A stretch of DNA of 45,036 nt, taken from Planotetraspora silvatica (GTDB lineage Bacteria > Actinomycetota > Actinomycetes > Streptosporangiales > Streptosporangiaceae). The position numbers and the translations under genes were made by a program. Within the stretch, counting starts at the first letter, position 1. The number at the start of each line of letters is the position of its first letter. The notes beneath the pieces are model-generated. The model had not been told where the DNA came from. It searched no databases and was given only the letters and a program-made list of their open reading frames with translations. The stretch is taken from positions 1 through 45,036 of the forward strand of contig NZ_BOOQ01000036.1 in assembly GCF_016863315.1 (NCBI RefSeq), given 5' to 3'. Below, piece after piece: positions 1 through 7,510 of this stretch.

Positions 1-641
1 CCCCAGCCGGGCAAGGGCCTGCTCGGACGGGCTGCCCGGCTCGGCCTGGAATACGACGAGTTTCTGGCTGGGAGCGCTGTCGACGGTGAACGTCTGGTAG
101 CGCAGGGTCAGGCCTCCGACATCCGGATGGTGCACGTGTACGGCGTCGTTCGTGTCCGTCTATACATCGTGGTTGGCCCACATTCGACGAAAGTCCTCGC
201 TTTCACGCGAGAGTTCCTCGACCAGTTCGAGCAGTGCCGGGCTGGGTCGGCTCCCGCCGCCGCGCGTAGATGGGCGACTCTGGACCTGGCCTGATCTTCC
301 CAGTTCACCCACAACTCACGGATCCTGGGTTCCAGGAAGGTCAATCGCACGATGTTGTCGTTGTGCAGCAAATCTTCGTGGAAAGCCGTGGAGGTGCTGA
401 GTGGCCTCGGTACCCAGTTGCAGAACCCGCGCCAGGGCGTCGAGGACTTGATCGGACGGGTTACGCTCCCGGCCCTGCTCAAGCCGCACGTAGTAGTCGC
501 AGCTGACCCGGCCAGCAGCGCCACCTCCTCGCGGCGTAGGCCTGGCGTCATGCGGCGATCGCCCGCATGCCGGAGCCCTACCTGATCGATGGTCGTGAGC
601 CGGCGCCGAGCGCGAAGGAACTCACCCAGACGGCTTCCCGT
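1..641 (-). pseudogene. Decayed XRE/MmyB-like regulator
   Basis: This is a broken copy of the XRE regulator at 776-1591. Reading on the minus strand, the N-terminal helix-turn-helix part (LGEFLRARR, then LRREEVALLAG) is clear. The ligand-domain motifs (HNDNIVRLTFLEP, SRVAHLRAAAGA) and the C-terminal tail (AEPGSPSEQALARLG, reaching base 1) lie in other frames. Several frameshifts are needed to join them, and about 40 residues between the HTH and the ligand domain are deleted relative to the intact copy. The position equivalent to the intact gene's ATG is ACG (639-641), while an upstream TATTAT hexamer (649-654, minus strand) survives. It is therefore very unlikely to make a regulator. The extreme 3' end may continue past the window edge. 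Confidence 0.85.
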
Positions 642-775
642 GGCCCCGATAATAGGAAACTGCAGGTCAAAGCCACGCAAAGTGTCGAACCTGGTTGGCT
701 TCTCGCCGCTGAACCCGCTCCGGTGGATCGCACCGCCGCGGCATCGCCGGCCCGTCCGAACATGGCCCCGGTCGT

Positions 776-1591
776 TCAGTCGTGACCGGCGACGAGCGCC
801 CTCAATCGGCTCAGGGCCCGCTCGGACGGACTGCCGGGCTCGGCGCGGCCGATCACGAGATTCTGGCCGGGGGAGCTATTGATCGCGAATGTCTCAAAGA
901 GCAGGGTTATTTCACCGACCTCGTGGTGTCGGTAGCGAATCGACTCGTTTGTCCTGACCCGCACGTCATGTCGGTCCCATATCCGCCGAAAGTCCTCGCT
1001 TGTGCGCGATAGCTCATCGACGAGCGCGTGCAGGCGCCGGTCGCCGTATTCGGCCCCCGCCGCGGCTCGGATGTGGGCGACCCTGAATCGGGCCTCTCGT
1101 TCCCAGTCAAGGTAGAATTCGCGTGACGCGGGGTCGAGGAAGACCAGCCGTACCAGGTTGTCGTTGTACTTGAGCCCTCCGTGGAGGGCCGCGGCCAGCC
1201 GATTCCTGTACGGCACGTCCATGCAGGGATTTGTCGTAAAAACCACCAAATGGTGCAAATCTTCCCCGAGGTGTGCCACGGTCGGGTTGACCTGATCGAT
1301 TGCCCCGCGCCTGCATGCCCGGGGGTGGGCAAGCTCGTGAAGGTATTCGGTGGCCTCCGGGCTGAGCTGGAGAACCTGAGCCAGGGCGTTGAGCACCTGA
1401 GCCGAGGGGTGGCGTTCCCTTCCCTGTTCCAGTCGGGTGTAGTAGTCGATGCTCAGGCCGGCGAGCACGGCGACCTCATCGCGGCGTAATCCGGGCGTCC
1501 GGCGGCGATCGTCGACGCGTGGGAGACCTACCTGCTCAATCGTCGTGAGGTGGCGTCGAGCGCGAAGGAACTCGCCCAGGGGATTGCGCAT
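776..1591 (-). CDS. XRE-family regulator with MmyB-like ligand domain
   Basis: The 271-residue protein has an N-terminal helix-turn-helix (about residues 5-75, with LRRDEVAVLAGLSIDYYTRLEQG) followed by the MmyB-like ligand-binding region (about 95-260, with NPCMDVPYRNRLAAAL and LVRLVFLDP). Family members are cytoplasmic DNA-binding repressors or activators, often acting on an adjacent oxidoreductase gene; no such partner lies beside this one. I chose the ATG at 1591 over an upstream in-frame TTG at 1630, because a TACTGT hexamer sits 7 nt before the ATG and there is no Shine-Dalgarno sequence, which suggests a leaderless mRNA. The decayed relative lies immediately downstream, so the two arose by tandem duplication. 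The ligand is unknown. Confidence 0.9.
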   Translation of the reverse strand: MRNPLGEFLRARRHLTTIEQVGLPRVDDRRRTPGLRRDEVAVLAGLSIDYYTRLEQGRERHPSAQVLNALAQVLQLSPEATEYLHELAHPRACRRGAIDQVNPTVAHLGEDLHHLVVFTTNPCMDVPYRNRLAAALHGGLKYNDNLVRLVFLDPASREFYLDWEREARFRVAHIRAAAGAEYGDRRLHALVDELSRTSEDFRRIWDRHDVRVRTNESIRYRHHEVGEITLLFETFAINSSPGQNLVIGRAEPGSPSERALSRLRALVAGHD

Positions 1592-1598
1592 GGCAGAC

Positions 1599-1604
1599 AC
1601 AGTA
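1599..1604 (-). promoter_or_regulatory. -10 hexamer of leaderless XRE gene
   Basis: TACTGT on the minus strand lies exactly 7 nt before the ATG at 1591. It fits the actinobacterial TAnnnT -10 element with transcription starting at or next to the start codon. Confidence 0.55.
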
Positions 1605-1818
1605 GGAACCAAAGGGTCAAAAAATGGCAAACAGCGCGACGAAGCCTGAAAGCGGAGTGCGGCTGTCCCTCCGCGACGTCAGGCACGGCGTCGTCCGACG
1701 TCGACTCTCGAAGGGTGGCAATGCCACACCCAGGCGAATCGCACCCTGGCGCCCCTGAACCGCGTGCTCGACCATGAGTACACGGCATCGAGGTGATGCG
1801 TTGATCGGAGGGAGCCAG

Positions 1819-2052
1819 ATGGACCTGTACGGCATCACAATCAGCCAGGAGGAGTTCCTCTTCCTCCTCATCGCGGTCCTGTTCTGGGCGGCCGTCATCG
1901 GCGGCGCGGGCGCCGCACTCCATGCGAAGGCTCGCGCCTGGAGGTCGAGGACTCCCGAGGAGGCCCTCTTCCAGAGGTTCACCGCCGGAAAGATCGACGA
2001 TGACGAGTACCGGCACCGCCTTGAGGCGCTCCGCGCCGTGATGGGTTCGTAA
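1819..2052 (+). CDS. Small SHOCT-domain membrane protein
   Basis: The 77-residue product starts at the ATG at 1819, which has a good Shine-Dalgarno (GGAGGGAG about 6 nt upstream); upstream in-frame starts have none. One transmembrane helix spans about residues 11-34 (FLFLLIAVLFWAAVIGGAGA). A C-terminal SHOCT-like motif follows at about 50-75 (LFQRFTAGKIDDDEYRHRLEAL). SHOCT modules are short C-terminal helices on many bacterial membrane proteins and are thought to mediate oligomerisation. The molecular function of this protein is unknown. It appears monocistronic, closed by the strong hairpin just downstream. Confidence 0.8.
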   Translation: MDLYGITISQEEFLFLLIAVLFWAAVIGGAGAALHAKARAWRSRTPEEALFQRFTAGKIDDDEYRHRLEALRAVMGS

Positions 2053-2088
2053 AGGCGGCCCCGCCCCTGACCACAACACCCAACAGCC

Positions 2089-2123
2089 CGAACGCCCCGA
2101 GCGATCATCGCTCGGGGCGTTCG
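2089..2123 (+). terminator. Terminator after SHOCT gene
   Basis: A perfect 15-bp inverted repeat (CGAACGCCCCGAGCG and its complement) encloses a 5-nt ATCAT loop, 36 nt after the stop codon. No U-tract follows, as is usual for GC-rich actinomycete terminators. Confidence 0.8.
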
Positions 2124-2187
2124 TGTCGTGCGTCCGATCCATGAGGATCGTTAGGGTGGTAAGCCGCCCCGCCCTGGAGAAGCCATC

Positions 2188-2637
2188 ATGAGCACGCCTG
2201 AGCACATCACGACCTGGCGCGACGCTCGCTACGACATGCCCGTCGCCCAACAGCTGGAGCGCTACGACAAGTTGGCCGCCCGGGATGCGTCAGCTCGCGC
2301 CCGGGTCGAGCTGGTGGCCCGTGGGATCTATGACCCCGTCCGGCATGGAGCCGAGGACCGGCCTCCGCTCACCGTGGCGGAGCACATCGAGTTGCTGGCG
2401 CTCGCGGAGTGCATCGCGCGCACCGTCCGCCATCCCGCCAACATCCACCACGCGCTGCTGGCCGGGGTCACGTGGGCCGCCATCGCCCACGTCATGGACT
2501 CCGACGAAGCCACCGTCCGGCGGGACTACCAGCAATGGGCTGACGACCAGCATGACCTCAACCTGCAACACCCGCACCTCGGCATGACCGCCGACGAGTA
2601 CGCCGCCGCGACCGCCAGAGTTCAACGACAGAGCTGA
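2188..2637 (+). CDS. Conserved hypothetical, HTH-like segment
   Basis: This 149-residue soluble protein starts at ATG 2188, preceded by GGAGA at proper spacing. I do not recognise the family by name. It is predicted to be largely helical. The stretch near residues 91-116 (VTWAAIAHVMDSDEATVRRD) has the A-I-A-x-x-M-x-x-S/D-x-x-T-V-R-R pattern of a helix-turn-helix, so DNA binding is possible. An invariant-looking ERYDKLAARDA segment precedes it. It stands alone between a terminator and the convergent monooxygenase gene. Assigning any role beyond a putative DNA-binding protein would be guesswork. Confidence 0.7.
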   Translation: MSTPEHITTWRDARYDMPVAQQLERYDKLAARDASARARVELVARGIYDPVRHGAEDRPPLTVAEHIELLALAECIARTVRHPANIHHALLAGVTWAAIAHVMDSDEATVRRDYQQWADDQHDLNLQHPHLGMTADEYAAATARVQRQS

Positions 2638-2695
2638 TCTAAGCGAGCAGGACGCGCCTGGCGGAGCGGGACGAAGCCAGGCGCGGCGCGGGGTT

Positions 2696-3817
2696 TCACC
2701 GACGGCTGAGCCAGACCCGCGCGGCGAGGTTGCGGGCGGCGATGCCGAGCCGCGTCTTGGGGATGAGCAGCCCTGCGGCCCGGCCGATGTTGCGCTGCTT
2801 CGGGTCGACCAGGGTGCGGTGCTCGGTCTCGTAGCGGCGGAACGCCCCCGTGTGGTCGGCCGTCTGCGCGGCGAGCGCCTTGGCGAGGGTGTGGGCGCCG
2901 GCCATGGCGAGGCTGGAGCCGTCGCCGAACAGCGACACACACGACGCCGCGTCGCCGAGCAGCGCGATGCGGCCGTTCGCCCAGGTGGGCAGACGCACCT
3001 GGCTGACTGAGTCGAAGTAGAGATCCTCGGTCTTCTGGAGCCGCTCGAGCAGTTCCGGCACTCGCCAGCCGGCGCCCGCGTATGCCTTGGTGACGATCCG
3101 CTTGTGCTGCTCGGTGTCGCGGTGGTCGAAGCCGCTGATCGCCGGGCCGCGGAAGATGAAGGCGGCCAGGGCGTGGTCCCGTGACGGATGGATGGAGACC
3201 AGCCTGCCAGGGATGTTGTACATGAGCACGTCGTGCGGGTGATCGACCGGGTCGCCGAGGGGCATGGTCGCGACGTAGACGCCCATGTGCCGCACGAAGT
3301 CGGGCTCCGGGCCGAACGCCAGCCGCCGCACCGTGGAGTGGAGCCCGTCGGCGCCGACGACCAGGTCGAAGCGGCGCGGTGCGGCGCGGTCGAACGTGAC
3401 GTCGACGCCGTGCTCGTCCTGCCGCAGCGTGACGATCGTGTCGTCGAACAGGAACTCCGCGTCGTCCCGGGCGGCCTCGTAGAGGGTGGCGGCCAGGTCG
3501 CCGCGCGGGAGTTCGACCTCTCGGGTTCCGGCGGCGCTGCGGGTGGCGGGCATGGCCACGCGGGTGATCTGCCGTCCGGAGGCGTCGACGACGCTCATCG
3601 TGGTCGCCTGGGTGGCGACATCGCGCAGGCGGGGCATGATGCCCATTTCTTCGGCCACGGGCAGGGCGGGGCCGCGAACGTCGACGGGGTTGCCGCTGGA
3701 GCGCAGGCCCTGCGACCGCTCCACGACGGTGGGCTGGAACCCGTGGCGGGCCAACCAGTAGGCCAGGGTGGGGCCGGCGACGCCGCCGCCGGAGATCAGC
3801 ACGCTGCGAGGTGACAT
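2696..3817 (-). CDS. FAD-dependent monooxygenase (PHBH/UbiH type)
   Basis: The 373-residue flavoprotein is predicted to hydroxylate an aromatic or polyketide-like substrate using NAD(P)H and oxygen in the cytoplasm. The N-terminal Rossmann motif GGGVAGPTLAYWLARHG is complete. VVGADGLHSTVR (the DG motif) lies mid-protein, and GRIALLGDAASC (the GD motif binding FAD ribityl phosphate) follows, in the family order. Length is typical. The start at 3817 is supported by a TATCGT hexamer 6 nt upstream, suggesting leaderless transcription. The gene is divergent from a TetR regulator with a palindrome between them, an arrangement typical of a substrate-induced detoxification or tailoring enzyme. The substrate cannot be inferred. 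Confidence 0.88.
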   Translation of the reverse strand: MSPRSVLISGGGVAGPTLAYWLARHGFQPTVVERSQGLRSSGNPVDVRGPALPVAEEMGIMPRLRDVATQATTMSVVDASGRQITRVAMPATRSAAGTREVELPRGDLAATLYEAARDDAEFLFDDTIVTLRQDEHGVDVTFDRAAPRRFDLVVGADGLHSTVRRLAFGPEPDFVRHMGVYVATMPLGDPVDHPHDVLMYNIPGRLVSIHPSRDHALAAFIFRGPAISGFDHRDTEQHKRIVTKAYAGAGWRVPELLERLQKTEDLYFDSVSQVRLPTWANGRIALLGDAASCVSLFGDGSSLAMAGAHTLAKALAAQTADHTGAFRRYETEHRTLVDPKQRNIGRAAGLLIPKTRLGIAARNLAARVWLSRR

Positions 3818-3823
3818 GCCCAC

Positions 3824-3853
3824 ACGATAACCGCACTCAATGCGGATTTGCAA
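3824..3853 (-). promoter_or_regulatory. Promoter of the FAD monooxygenase
   Basis: Reading the minus strand, -35 TTGCAA (3848-3853) and -10 TATCGT (3824-3829) are 18 bp apart. The -10 lies 6 nt before the ATG. The right part of the spacer is covered by the palindrome at 3833-3860, so repressor binding there would block this promoter. Confidence 0.6.
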
Positions 3854-3860
3854 TGAGTGC
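3833..3860. promoter_or_regulatory. Probable TetR operator
   Basis: The dyad GCACTCA-aTGC-ggattt-GCAa-TGAGTGC has 7-bp perfect outer arms and 3-bp inner arms. It lies in the short region between the divergent monooxygenase and TetR genes and overlaps the monooxygenase promoter spacer. That is the usual position of a TetR-family operator; the binding itself is inferred. Confidence 0.65.
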
Positions 3861-3909
3861 TGATTCGCGTTGGATGCCTGTCTGCGTCGAGTGCCGTATG
3901 CTCGGTCGC

Positions 3910-4548
3910 GTGTCACTTCGCGACCGTAAGCGGGCCCGCACCCGCCAGACCCTCGTCGACGCCGCCACTGAGCTGTTCGAGCGCAACGGCTACGACGAGA
4001 CGACCATCGCCGACATCGCCGCCGCGGCCGACATCGGCACGCGTACGTTCTTCAGCTACTTCGCCAGCAAGGAGGAGCTGCTGTTCCCGGAGAGCGATGC
4101 GCGGGTGCGGGCGGCGATCGAGGGCATCGAGTCGCGCGGTCCGGACGACGGACCGGCCGAGGTGCTCCTGCGCGCACTGCACAAGGTCGGCGATGACAAC
4201 GACGACATGGCGAGCCGGCTCGCCGCGCTGCGGCTGCGGTTGGTGCGGACCGTGCCGGCGGTACGTGGGCGGATGCTGCAGATCCAGCTCGACGCGCAGC
4301 GGGAAATCGCCAGGAATCTGGCCGCGGCGTTCCCCGAGCGGCTCGACGAGGTGAGCGCGGCGGCGTTGACCGGCGCGTTCGTCGGCGCGGTCACGGGCGC
4401 TCTGCAGGTGCTGCTCGACGATCTCGACCAGCTCGGCGACCCGGCCGCGGTTCAGGTGGCCGTCCGCCGGGCGACGGACGTGGCGCTCACCCCGTGGTTG
4501 CGGGCGTCAGCGTGGACGGTCGATCACCCCCCGCGTGGTACGGCCTGA
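3910..4548 (+). CDS. TetR-family transcriptional regulator
   Basis: The 212-residue protein opens with a TetR DNA-binding domain (about residues 8-55: RQTLVDAATELF, then TTIADIAAAADIGTRTFFSYF), followed by a variable all-helical ligand domain. I prefer the GTG at 3910 over the ATG at 3898: a TATGCT hexamer (3897-3902) lies 7 nt before the GTG, and the ATG falls inside that hexamer. It is divergent from the FAD monooxygenase and probably represses it through the palindrome at 3833-3860, with release by the enzyme's substrate. This role is inferred from context only. Confidence 0.88.
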   Translation: MSLRDRKRARTRQTLVDAATELFERNGYDETTIADIAAAADIGTRTFFSYFASKEELLFPESDARVRAAIEGIESRGPDDGPAEVLLRALHKVGDDNDDMASRLAALRLRLVRTVPAVRGRMLQIQLDAQREIARNLAAAFPERLDEVSAAALTGAFVGAVTGALQVLLDDLDQLGDPAAVQVAVRRATDVALTPWLRASAWTVDHPPRGTA

Positions 4549-4598
4549 GCCGTACGAGCGGTTCTCGCCCGCCCGGCGTCGGGGGGCGGCGCCGAAGC

Positions 4599-4624
4599 GG
4601 CGCGGTCACCGGGGTGGCCGCGCC
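4599..4624. terminator. Convergent terminator
   Basis: GGCGCGG-t-CACC and GGTG-g-CCGCGCC form an 11-pair stem with one mismatch and a 2-nt centre. It lies between the convergent TetR (ends 4548) and CMD (ends 4638) genes and could serve both strands. Confidence 0.55.
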
Positions 4625-4637
4625 GCGGTCGCCAAGC

Positions 4638-5096
4638 TCAGGGCTTCCACTCACCGGCCACCTGGCGGGTGGCCACGTTGAGCCGGTTCCACACGTTCAC
4701 CGCGGAGATAGCGATGAGGAGCGCGGCCAGCCCCTGCTCGTCGTAGTGCCGCCCGGCCTCGGCCCAGACCTCGTCGGACACCGCGTCCGAGCGGTCGGCG
4801 ATCCGGGTGACCGCCTCGGTGAGCGCCAGCGCGGCCCGCTCCGCCTCCGTGAAGTAGGGCGCGTCCTGCCATGCGGCCACCGCGAAGATCCGCTCGTCGG
4901 TCTCGCTTGCCTTCTTGAGCTCGTTCGCATGAATCTCCACGCACACGCTGCAGCCGTTGATCTGGCTCGCCCGCAGGTGAACCATGGCCAGCGTGGTGGC
5001 TGGCACGCCGAGGTCGTCCGCGGAGGTGCCGTAGGCGTAGAGGCCCTTCATCGCCGCGGGAATGAGAACGGCCGGGTTGGTCATCCGTGCCTGCAT
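4638..5096 (-). CDS. Carboxymuconolactone decarboxylase/AhpD-like protein
   Basis: The 152-residue protein belongs to the CMD/AhpD superfamily. The redox motif is present as NGCSVCVEIHANE, giving the CxxC plus downstream His arrangement of AhpD-type alkylhydroperoxidases, so a thiol-dependent peroxidase or reductase role is more likely than true decarboxylation. The start at 5096 follows AGGGAG at 7-nt spacing. The gene is divergent from an ECF41-like sigma factor, and this CMD/ECF41 pairing is a known hallmark of the ECF41 group. Its promoter (TGTCAGG-n16-CGTC) matches that group's element, so the sigma factor very likely transcribes it. Confidence 0.88.
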   Translation of the reverse strand: MQARMTNPAVLIPAAMKGLYAYGTSADDLGVPATTLAMVHLRASQINGCSVCVEIHANELKKASETDERIFAVAAWQDAPYFTEAERAALALTEAVTRIADRSDAVSDEVWAEAGRHYDEQGLAALLIAISAVNVWNRLNVATRQVAGEWKP

Positions 5097-5108
5097 AATC
5101 GCTCTCCC

Positions 5109-5135
5109 TGTCATATCGGTTGAATCTGGTTCGTC
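5109..5135 (+). promoter_or_regulatory. ECF41-type promoter toward the sigma gene
   Basis: TGTCATA (5109-5115), a 16-bp spacer and CGTC (5132-5135) differ at one position from the TGTCACA-n16-CGTC element reported for ECF41 sigma factors. It points at the sigma gene starting at 5171, so autoregulation is expected. Confidence 0.7.
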
Positions 5136-5143
5136 ATCGCTAT

Positions 5144-5170
5144 GACGGATGACAACGGAGGAACCTGACA
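5144..5170 (-). promoter_or_regulatory. ECF41-type promoter toward the CMD gene
   Basis: On the minus strand TGTCAGG (5170-5164), a 16-bp spacer and CGTC (5147-5144) match the ECF41 element except for the last two bases of the -35 box. The -35 box directly abuts the GTG start of the sigma gene at 5171. Confidence 0.7.
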
Positions 5171-6040
5171 GTGGATGAGCACGACTTTCTCGCCGAGCGG
5201 TTCGAGGCGCATCGCGATCACCTGCGTGCGGTGGCCTACCGGATGCTGGGTTCGCTGACCGAGGCGGATGACGCCGTCCAGGAGGCGTGGCTGCGGCTGG
5301 CCCGCTCCGACACCGGCGAGGTGGCGAACCTGAGCGGCTGGCTGACCACCGTGGTGAGCCGGGTCTGCCTGGACATGCTGCGCTCCCGTAAGTCCCGGCG
5401 CGAGGAGCCGCTCGACACGCACGTGCCGGACCCGATCGTGGCGTCCGCCGCCCCGGATCCGGCGGAGGAGGCGGTGCTCGCGGACTCGGTGGGGCTGGCG
5501 CTGCTCGTCGTGCTGGAGACGTTGACCCCGGCCGAGCGACTGGCGTTCGTGCTGCACGACATGTTCGGCGTGCCCTTCGACGAGATCGCCCCGATCGTCG
5601 GGCGCTCTCCGGCCACCGCCACCCAACTGGCCAGCCGGGCCCGCCGCCGTGTGCGGGGTGCCGCGCTGCCGGACGCCGGCCTGCCCGCGCAGCGCGAGGT
5701 GATCGACGCATTCATGGCAGCGGCGCACGCCGGCGACTTCGACGCCCTGGTCGCCGTGCTCGACCCGGACGTCGTGCTGCGGGTGGATTTCGGCATGGCG
5801 GGACCGTCGGGGCTGATGCGCGGCGCGGCGGTGGTGGCCAAGCAGGCGCTGCTGTTCTCCGAGGGTGCCCGGTTCGCCCGCCCCGTCGTCGTCAACGGCG
5901 CGGCCGGGCTGGTCGCGATGCCCGCTGGGCGACCGGTCACGGTGTTCAGCCCCACCGTCCGCGGCGGCAAGATCGTCGAGATCAACATCCTGGCCGACCC
6001 CGAGCGCATCGCCCAGCTCGACCTGTCCGGGCTCGAGTGA
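5171..6040 (+). CDS. ECF41-like sigma factor with SnoaL tail
   Basis: The 289-residue protein has region 2 at about residues 10-75 (YRMLGSLTEADDAVQEAWLRL), region 4 at about 105-160 (VLHDMFGVPFDEIAPIVGRSP) and a SnoaL/NTF2-like C-terminal domain of about 110 residues. Such tails replace an anti-sigma factor in this group and tune activity. The DGGG and NPDKL signatures of typical ECF41 tails are degenerate here (VDFGMAG, ADPERI), so it is a divergent member. The GTG start at 5171 has GGAGGA 8 nt upstream. The divergent CMD gene and back-to-back ECF41-type promoters support the assignment. The inducing signal is unknown. Confidence 0.85.
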   Translation: MDEHDFLAERFEAHRDHLRAVAYRMLGSLTEADDAVQEAWLRLARSDTGEVANLSGWLTTVVSRVCLDMLRSRKSRREEPLDTHVPDPIVASAAPDPAEEAVLADSVGLALLVVLETLTPAERLAFVLHDMFGVPFDEIAPIVGRSPATATQLASRARRRVRGAALPDAGLPAQREVIDAFMAAAHAGDFDALVAVLDPDVVLRVDFGMAGPSGLMRGAAVVAKQALLFSEGARFARPVVVNGAAGLVAMPAGRPVTVFSPTVRGGKIVEINILADPERIAQLDLSGLE

Positions 6041-6098
6041 GGTTCAGTCCTTGTGCCCGTCGCCGCGCGCGTGGTCCGCGCCCGGCGTCGCCGACCAG

Positions 6099-6141
6099 GC
6101 CGCATGCCCCGGCGATCGGGGGGATCGTCGGGGCATGCGGC
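6099..6141. terminator. Convergent terminator after sigma gene
   Basis: GCCGCATGCCCCG-g-CGATC pairs with GATCG-t-CGGGGCATGCGGC, an 18-pair stem with one mismatch and a 5-nt G loop. It separates the sigma gene from the convergent hydrolase remnant and can act both ways. Confidence 0.8.
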
Positions 6142-6145
6142 ACTT

Positions 6146-6445
6146 TCACCTCAGCTGTGCACGGTCCTGCCGGCGCACCCACTCGAGCACCGTTTCCGCC
6201 ACCTCCCGCCAGCCCCTGTCGAACACGAGTGAGTGCCCGCGCCCGGGAACGGGCCGATATTCGGTGTTGGTCCCCGGCCTGTAGAGAGCCGCGGCCTGAC
6301 GTGCGACGATCTCCGGGACCGTATGGTCGCGTAGCCCGCCGAGGATCAGGAGCGGCCCGCGATCGCTGTCGTCGAGATCGACGAGCGTCGGTGGCGCCGG
6401 GTCCTTCTTCGCGGCCGTCAGATCGAACACGGGCCGTGAAGCCAT
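6146..6445 (-). pseudogene. Alpha/beta hydrolase C-terminal remnant
   Basis: This 99-residue reading frame matches only the C-terminal third of an alpha/beta hydrolase. It keeps the acid-loop motif GPLLILGGLRDHTVP (Asp) and the catalytic His region PVPGRGHSLVFDRGW. The N-terminal core with the nucleophile-elbow serine is absent. An ATG at 6445 with a GGGGG stretch upstream could still allow translation of the fragment. It lies just downstream of the intact secreted hydrolase on the same strand, which suggests a second hydrolase gene lost its 5' part in a deletion. A hydrolytic function is not possible without the serine. Confidence 0.7.
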
Positions 6446-6456
6446 CTCGACACCCC

Positions 6457-7344
6457 CTATCGCACTGACGCGGCGGCGCGCTCAACGATCGTCGTCACAG
6501 CGGCGGGGGTCTCGAGCATCGACAGGTGACCGGCCTTGACCGTTTCCACCCTTCCGTGCGCGCGTGTCGCCATGGCCTGCTGCTCGGCGGCGGGGATCAC
6601 CTGGTCGGCGGTGCCGATCAAGAACCAACTGGGCAGCGTCTTCCACGCCGGCTGTCCGGACTTCTCCTGAACCGCACCGGCCGCGATCGGCGTCTCCGAT
6701 GCCGCGAGCGCCCGGCCGACGGTGCTGGGAAGGCGACCGGCGAAGGCCTCGGCGAAGAGGGCGCGCTTGACGTAGAGGTCGGGGTCACCCTGCGGGCTGG
6801 ACGGGTCCTGGACGGCGTCGAAGACCGACTCGATCGGCCCGGCGAGGGCCGAGCCCGGCTTCGCGGACGCGAGGTCCACCGCCGACTCTCCCGCGTCGGG
6901 CGCGAAGGCGTCGATGTAGACGAGCGCCTTCACCTGCGGTGTCTGGAGCGCGGAGTTGGTGATCACAGCACCGCCGTAAGAGTGCCCGACCAACACCACC
7001 GGCCCCGTGGTCGCCTGGTCGACGAAGGCGGCCACGGAGGCCGCGTCCGACGCGAGTCCGCGCAGCGGGTTCGGGGCGTTGAGCACGTTGTAGCCATCGT
7101 GCTGGAGCCGAGTCGTCACCGGCGCGAAACTCGACGCGTCCGCCCACGCCCCATGGACCAGGACGATGGTCGGCTTCGCGTGGCCGGTGTGCTTGGCCGT
7201 CGAGCCCGCGATGGCGGCCGACGAGGACGAGTGTGCCGGCGCGGGGGTGGCGGACGCGATCGCGGTGGGTGTGACGCCGAGAGCGAGGGCTGCGGCGCCG
7301 GCGGCGACGGCTCGCCGTCCCCACGTACGTTGACGGGCGTTCAT
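6457..7344 (-). CDS. Secreted alpha/beta hydrolase
   Basis: The 295-residue protein has an export signal (RRAVAAGAAALALGVTPTAIASA, with twin arginines that leave Sec or Tat open) and an alpha/beta-hydrolase core. Visible are the oxyanion region VLVHGAWADASSF, the nucleophile elbow VLVGHSYGGAV (Ser), the acid IGTADQVIP (Asp) and the His in AGHLSM. It most resembles the salicylate-esterase/hydroxynitrile-lyase-like hydrolases of bacteria. The ATG at 7344 has GGAG 6 nt upstream; a longer in-frame start at 7446 would bury the signal peptide. It is divergent from a TetR gene, with an operator-like palindrome (7392-7405) in its leader. The substrate is unknown. Confidence 0.87.
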   Translation of the reverse strand: MNARQRTWGRRAVAAGAAALALGVTPTAIASATPAPAHSSSSAAIAGSTAKHTGHAKPTIVLVHGAWADASSFAPVTTRLQHDGYNVLNAPNPLRGLASDAASVAAFVDQATTGPVVLVGHSYGGAVITNSALQTPQVKALVYIDAFAPDAGESAVDLASAKPGSALAGPIESVFDAVQDPSSPQGDPDLYVKRALFAEAFAGRLPSTVGRALAASETPIAAGAVQEKSGQPAWKTLPSWFLIGTADQVIPAAEQQAMATRAHGRVETVKAGHLSMLETPAAVTTIVERAAASVR

Positions 7345-7391
7345 GCGTGCTCCATTCAGGGGAGGTCGCTCGTCGAGCAACCGAGGAAGAA

Positions 7392-7405
7392 AGAACGGTC
7401 GTTCT
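7392..7405. promoter_or_regulatory. TetR operator-like palindrome, hydrolase side
   Basis: AGAACG-gt-CGTTCT is a 6+6 palindrome lying 48 bp upstream of the hydrolase start. It shares the AGAACG half-site with the element at 7479-7492, consistent with one regulator binding both. Confidence 0.6.
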
Positions 7406-7478
7406 GTCGCGAGAAGAAGCGAAGCAGCATGGAGACGTAAAGTCAAACGAGGGTGAGCCTCGGTTCAGTGAGAGAGAA

Positions 7479-7492
7479 AGAACGATCGGTCC
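7479..7492. promoter_or_regulatory. TetR operator-like site, regulator side
   Basis: AGAACG-at-CGGTCC is an imperfect version of the 7392-7405 palindrome. It ends 6 nt before the TATGCT -10 hexamer (7499-7504) of the TetR gene, a position suited to autorepression. Confidence 0.5.
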
Positions 7493-7510
7493 GCGTGTTA
7501 TGCTGGGACG

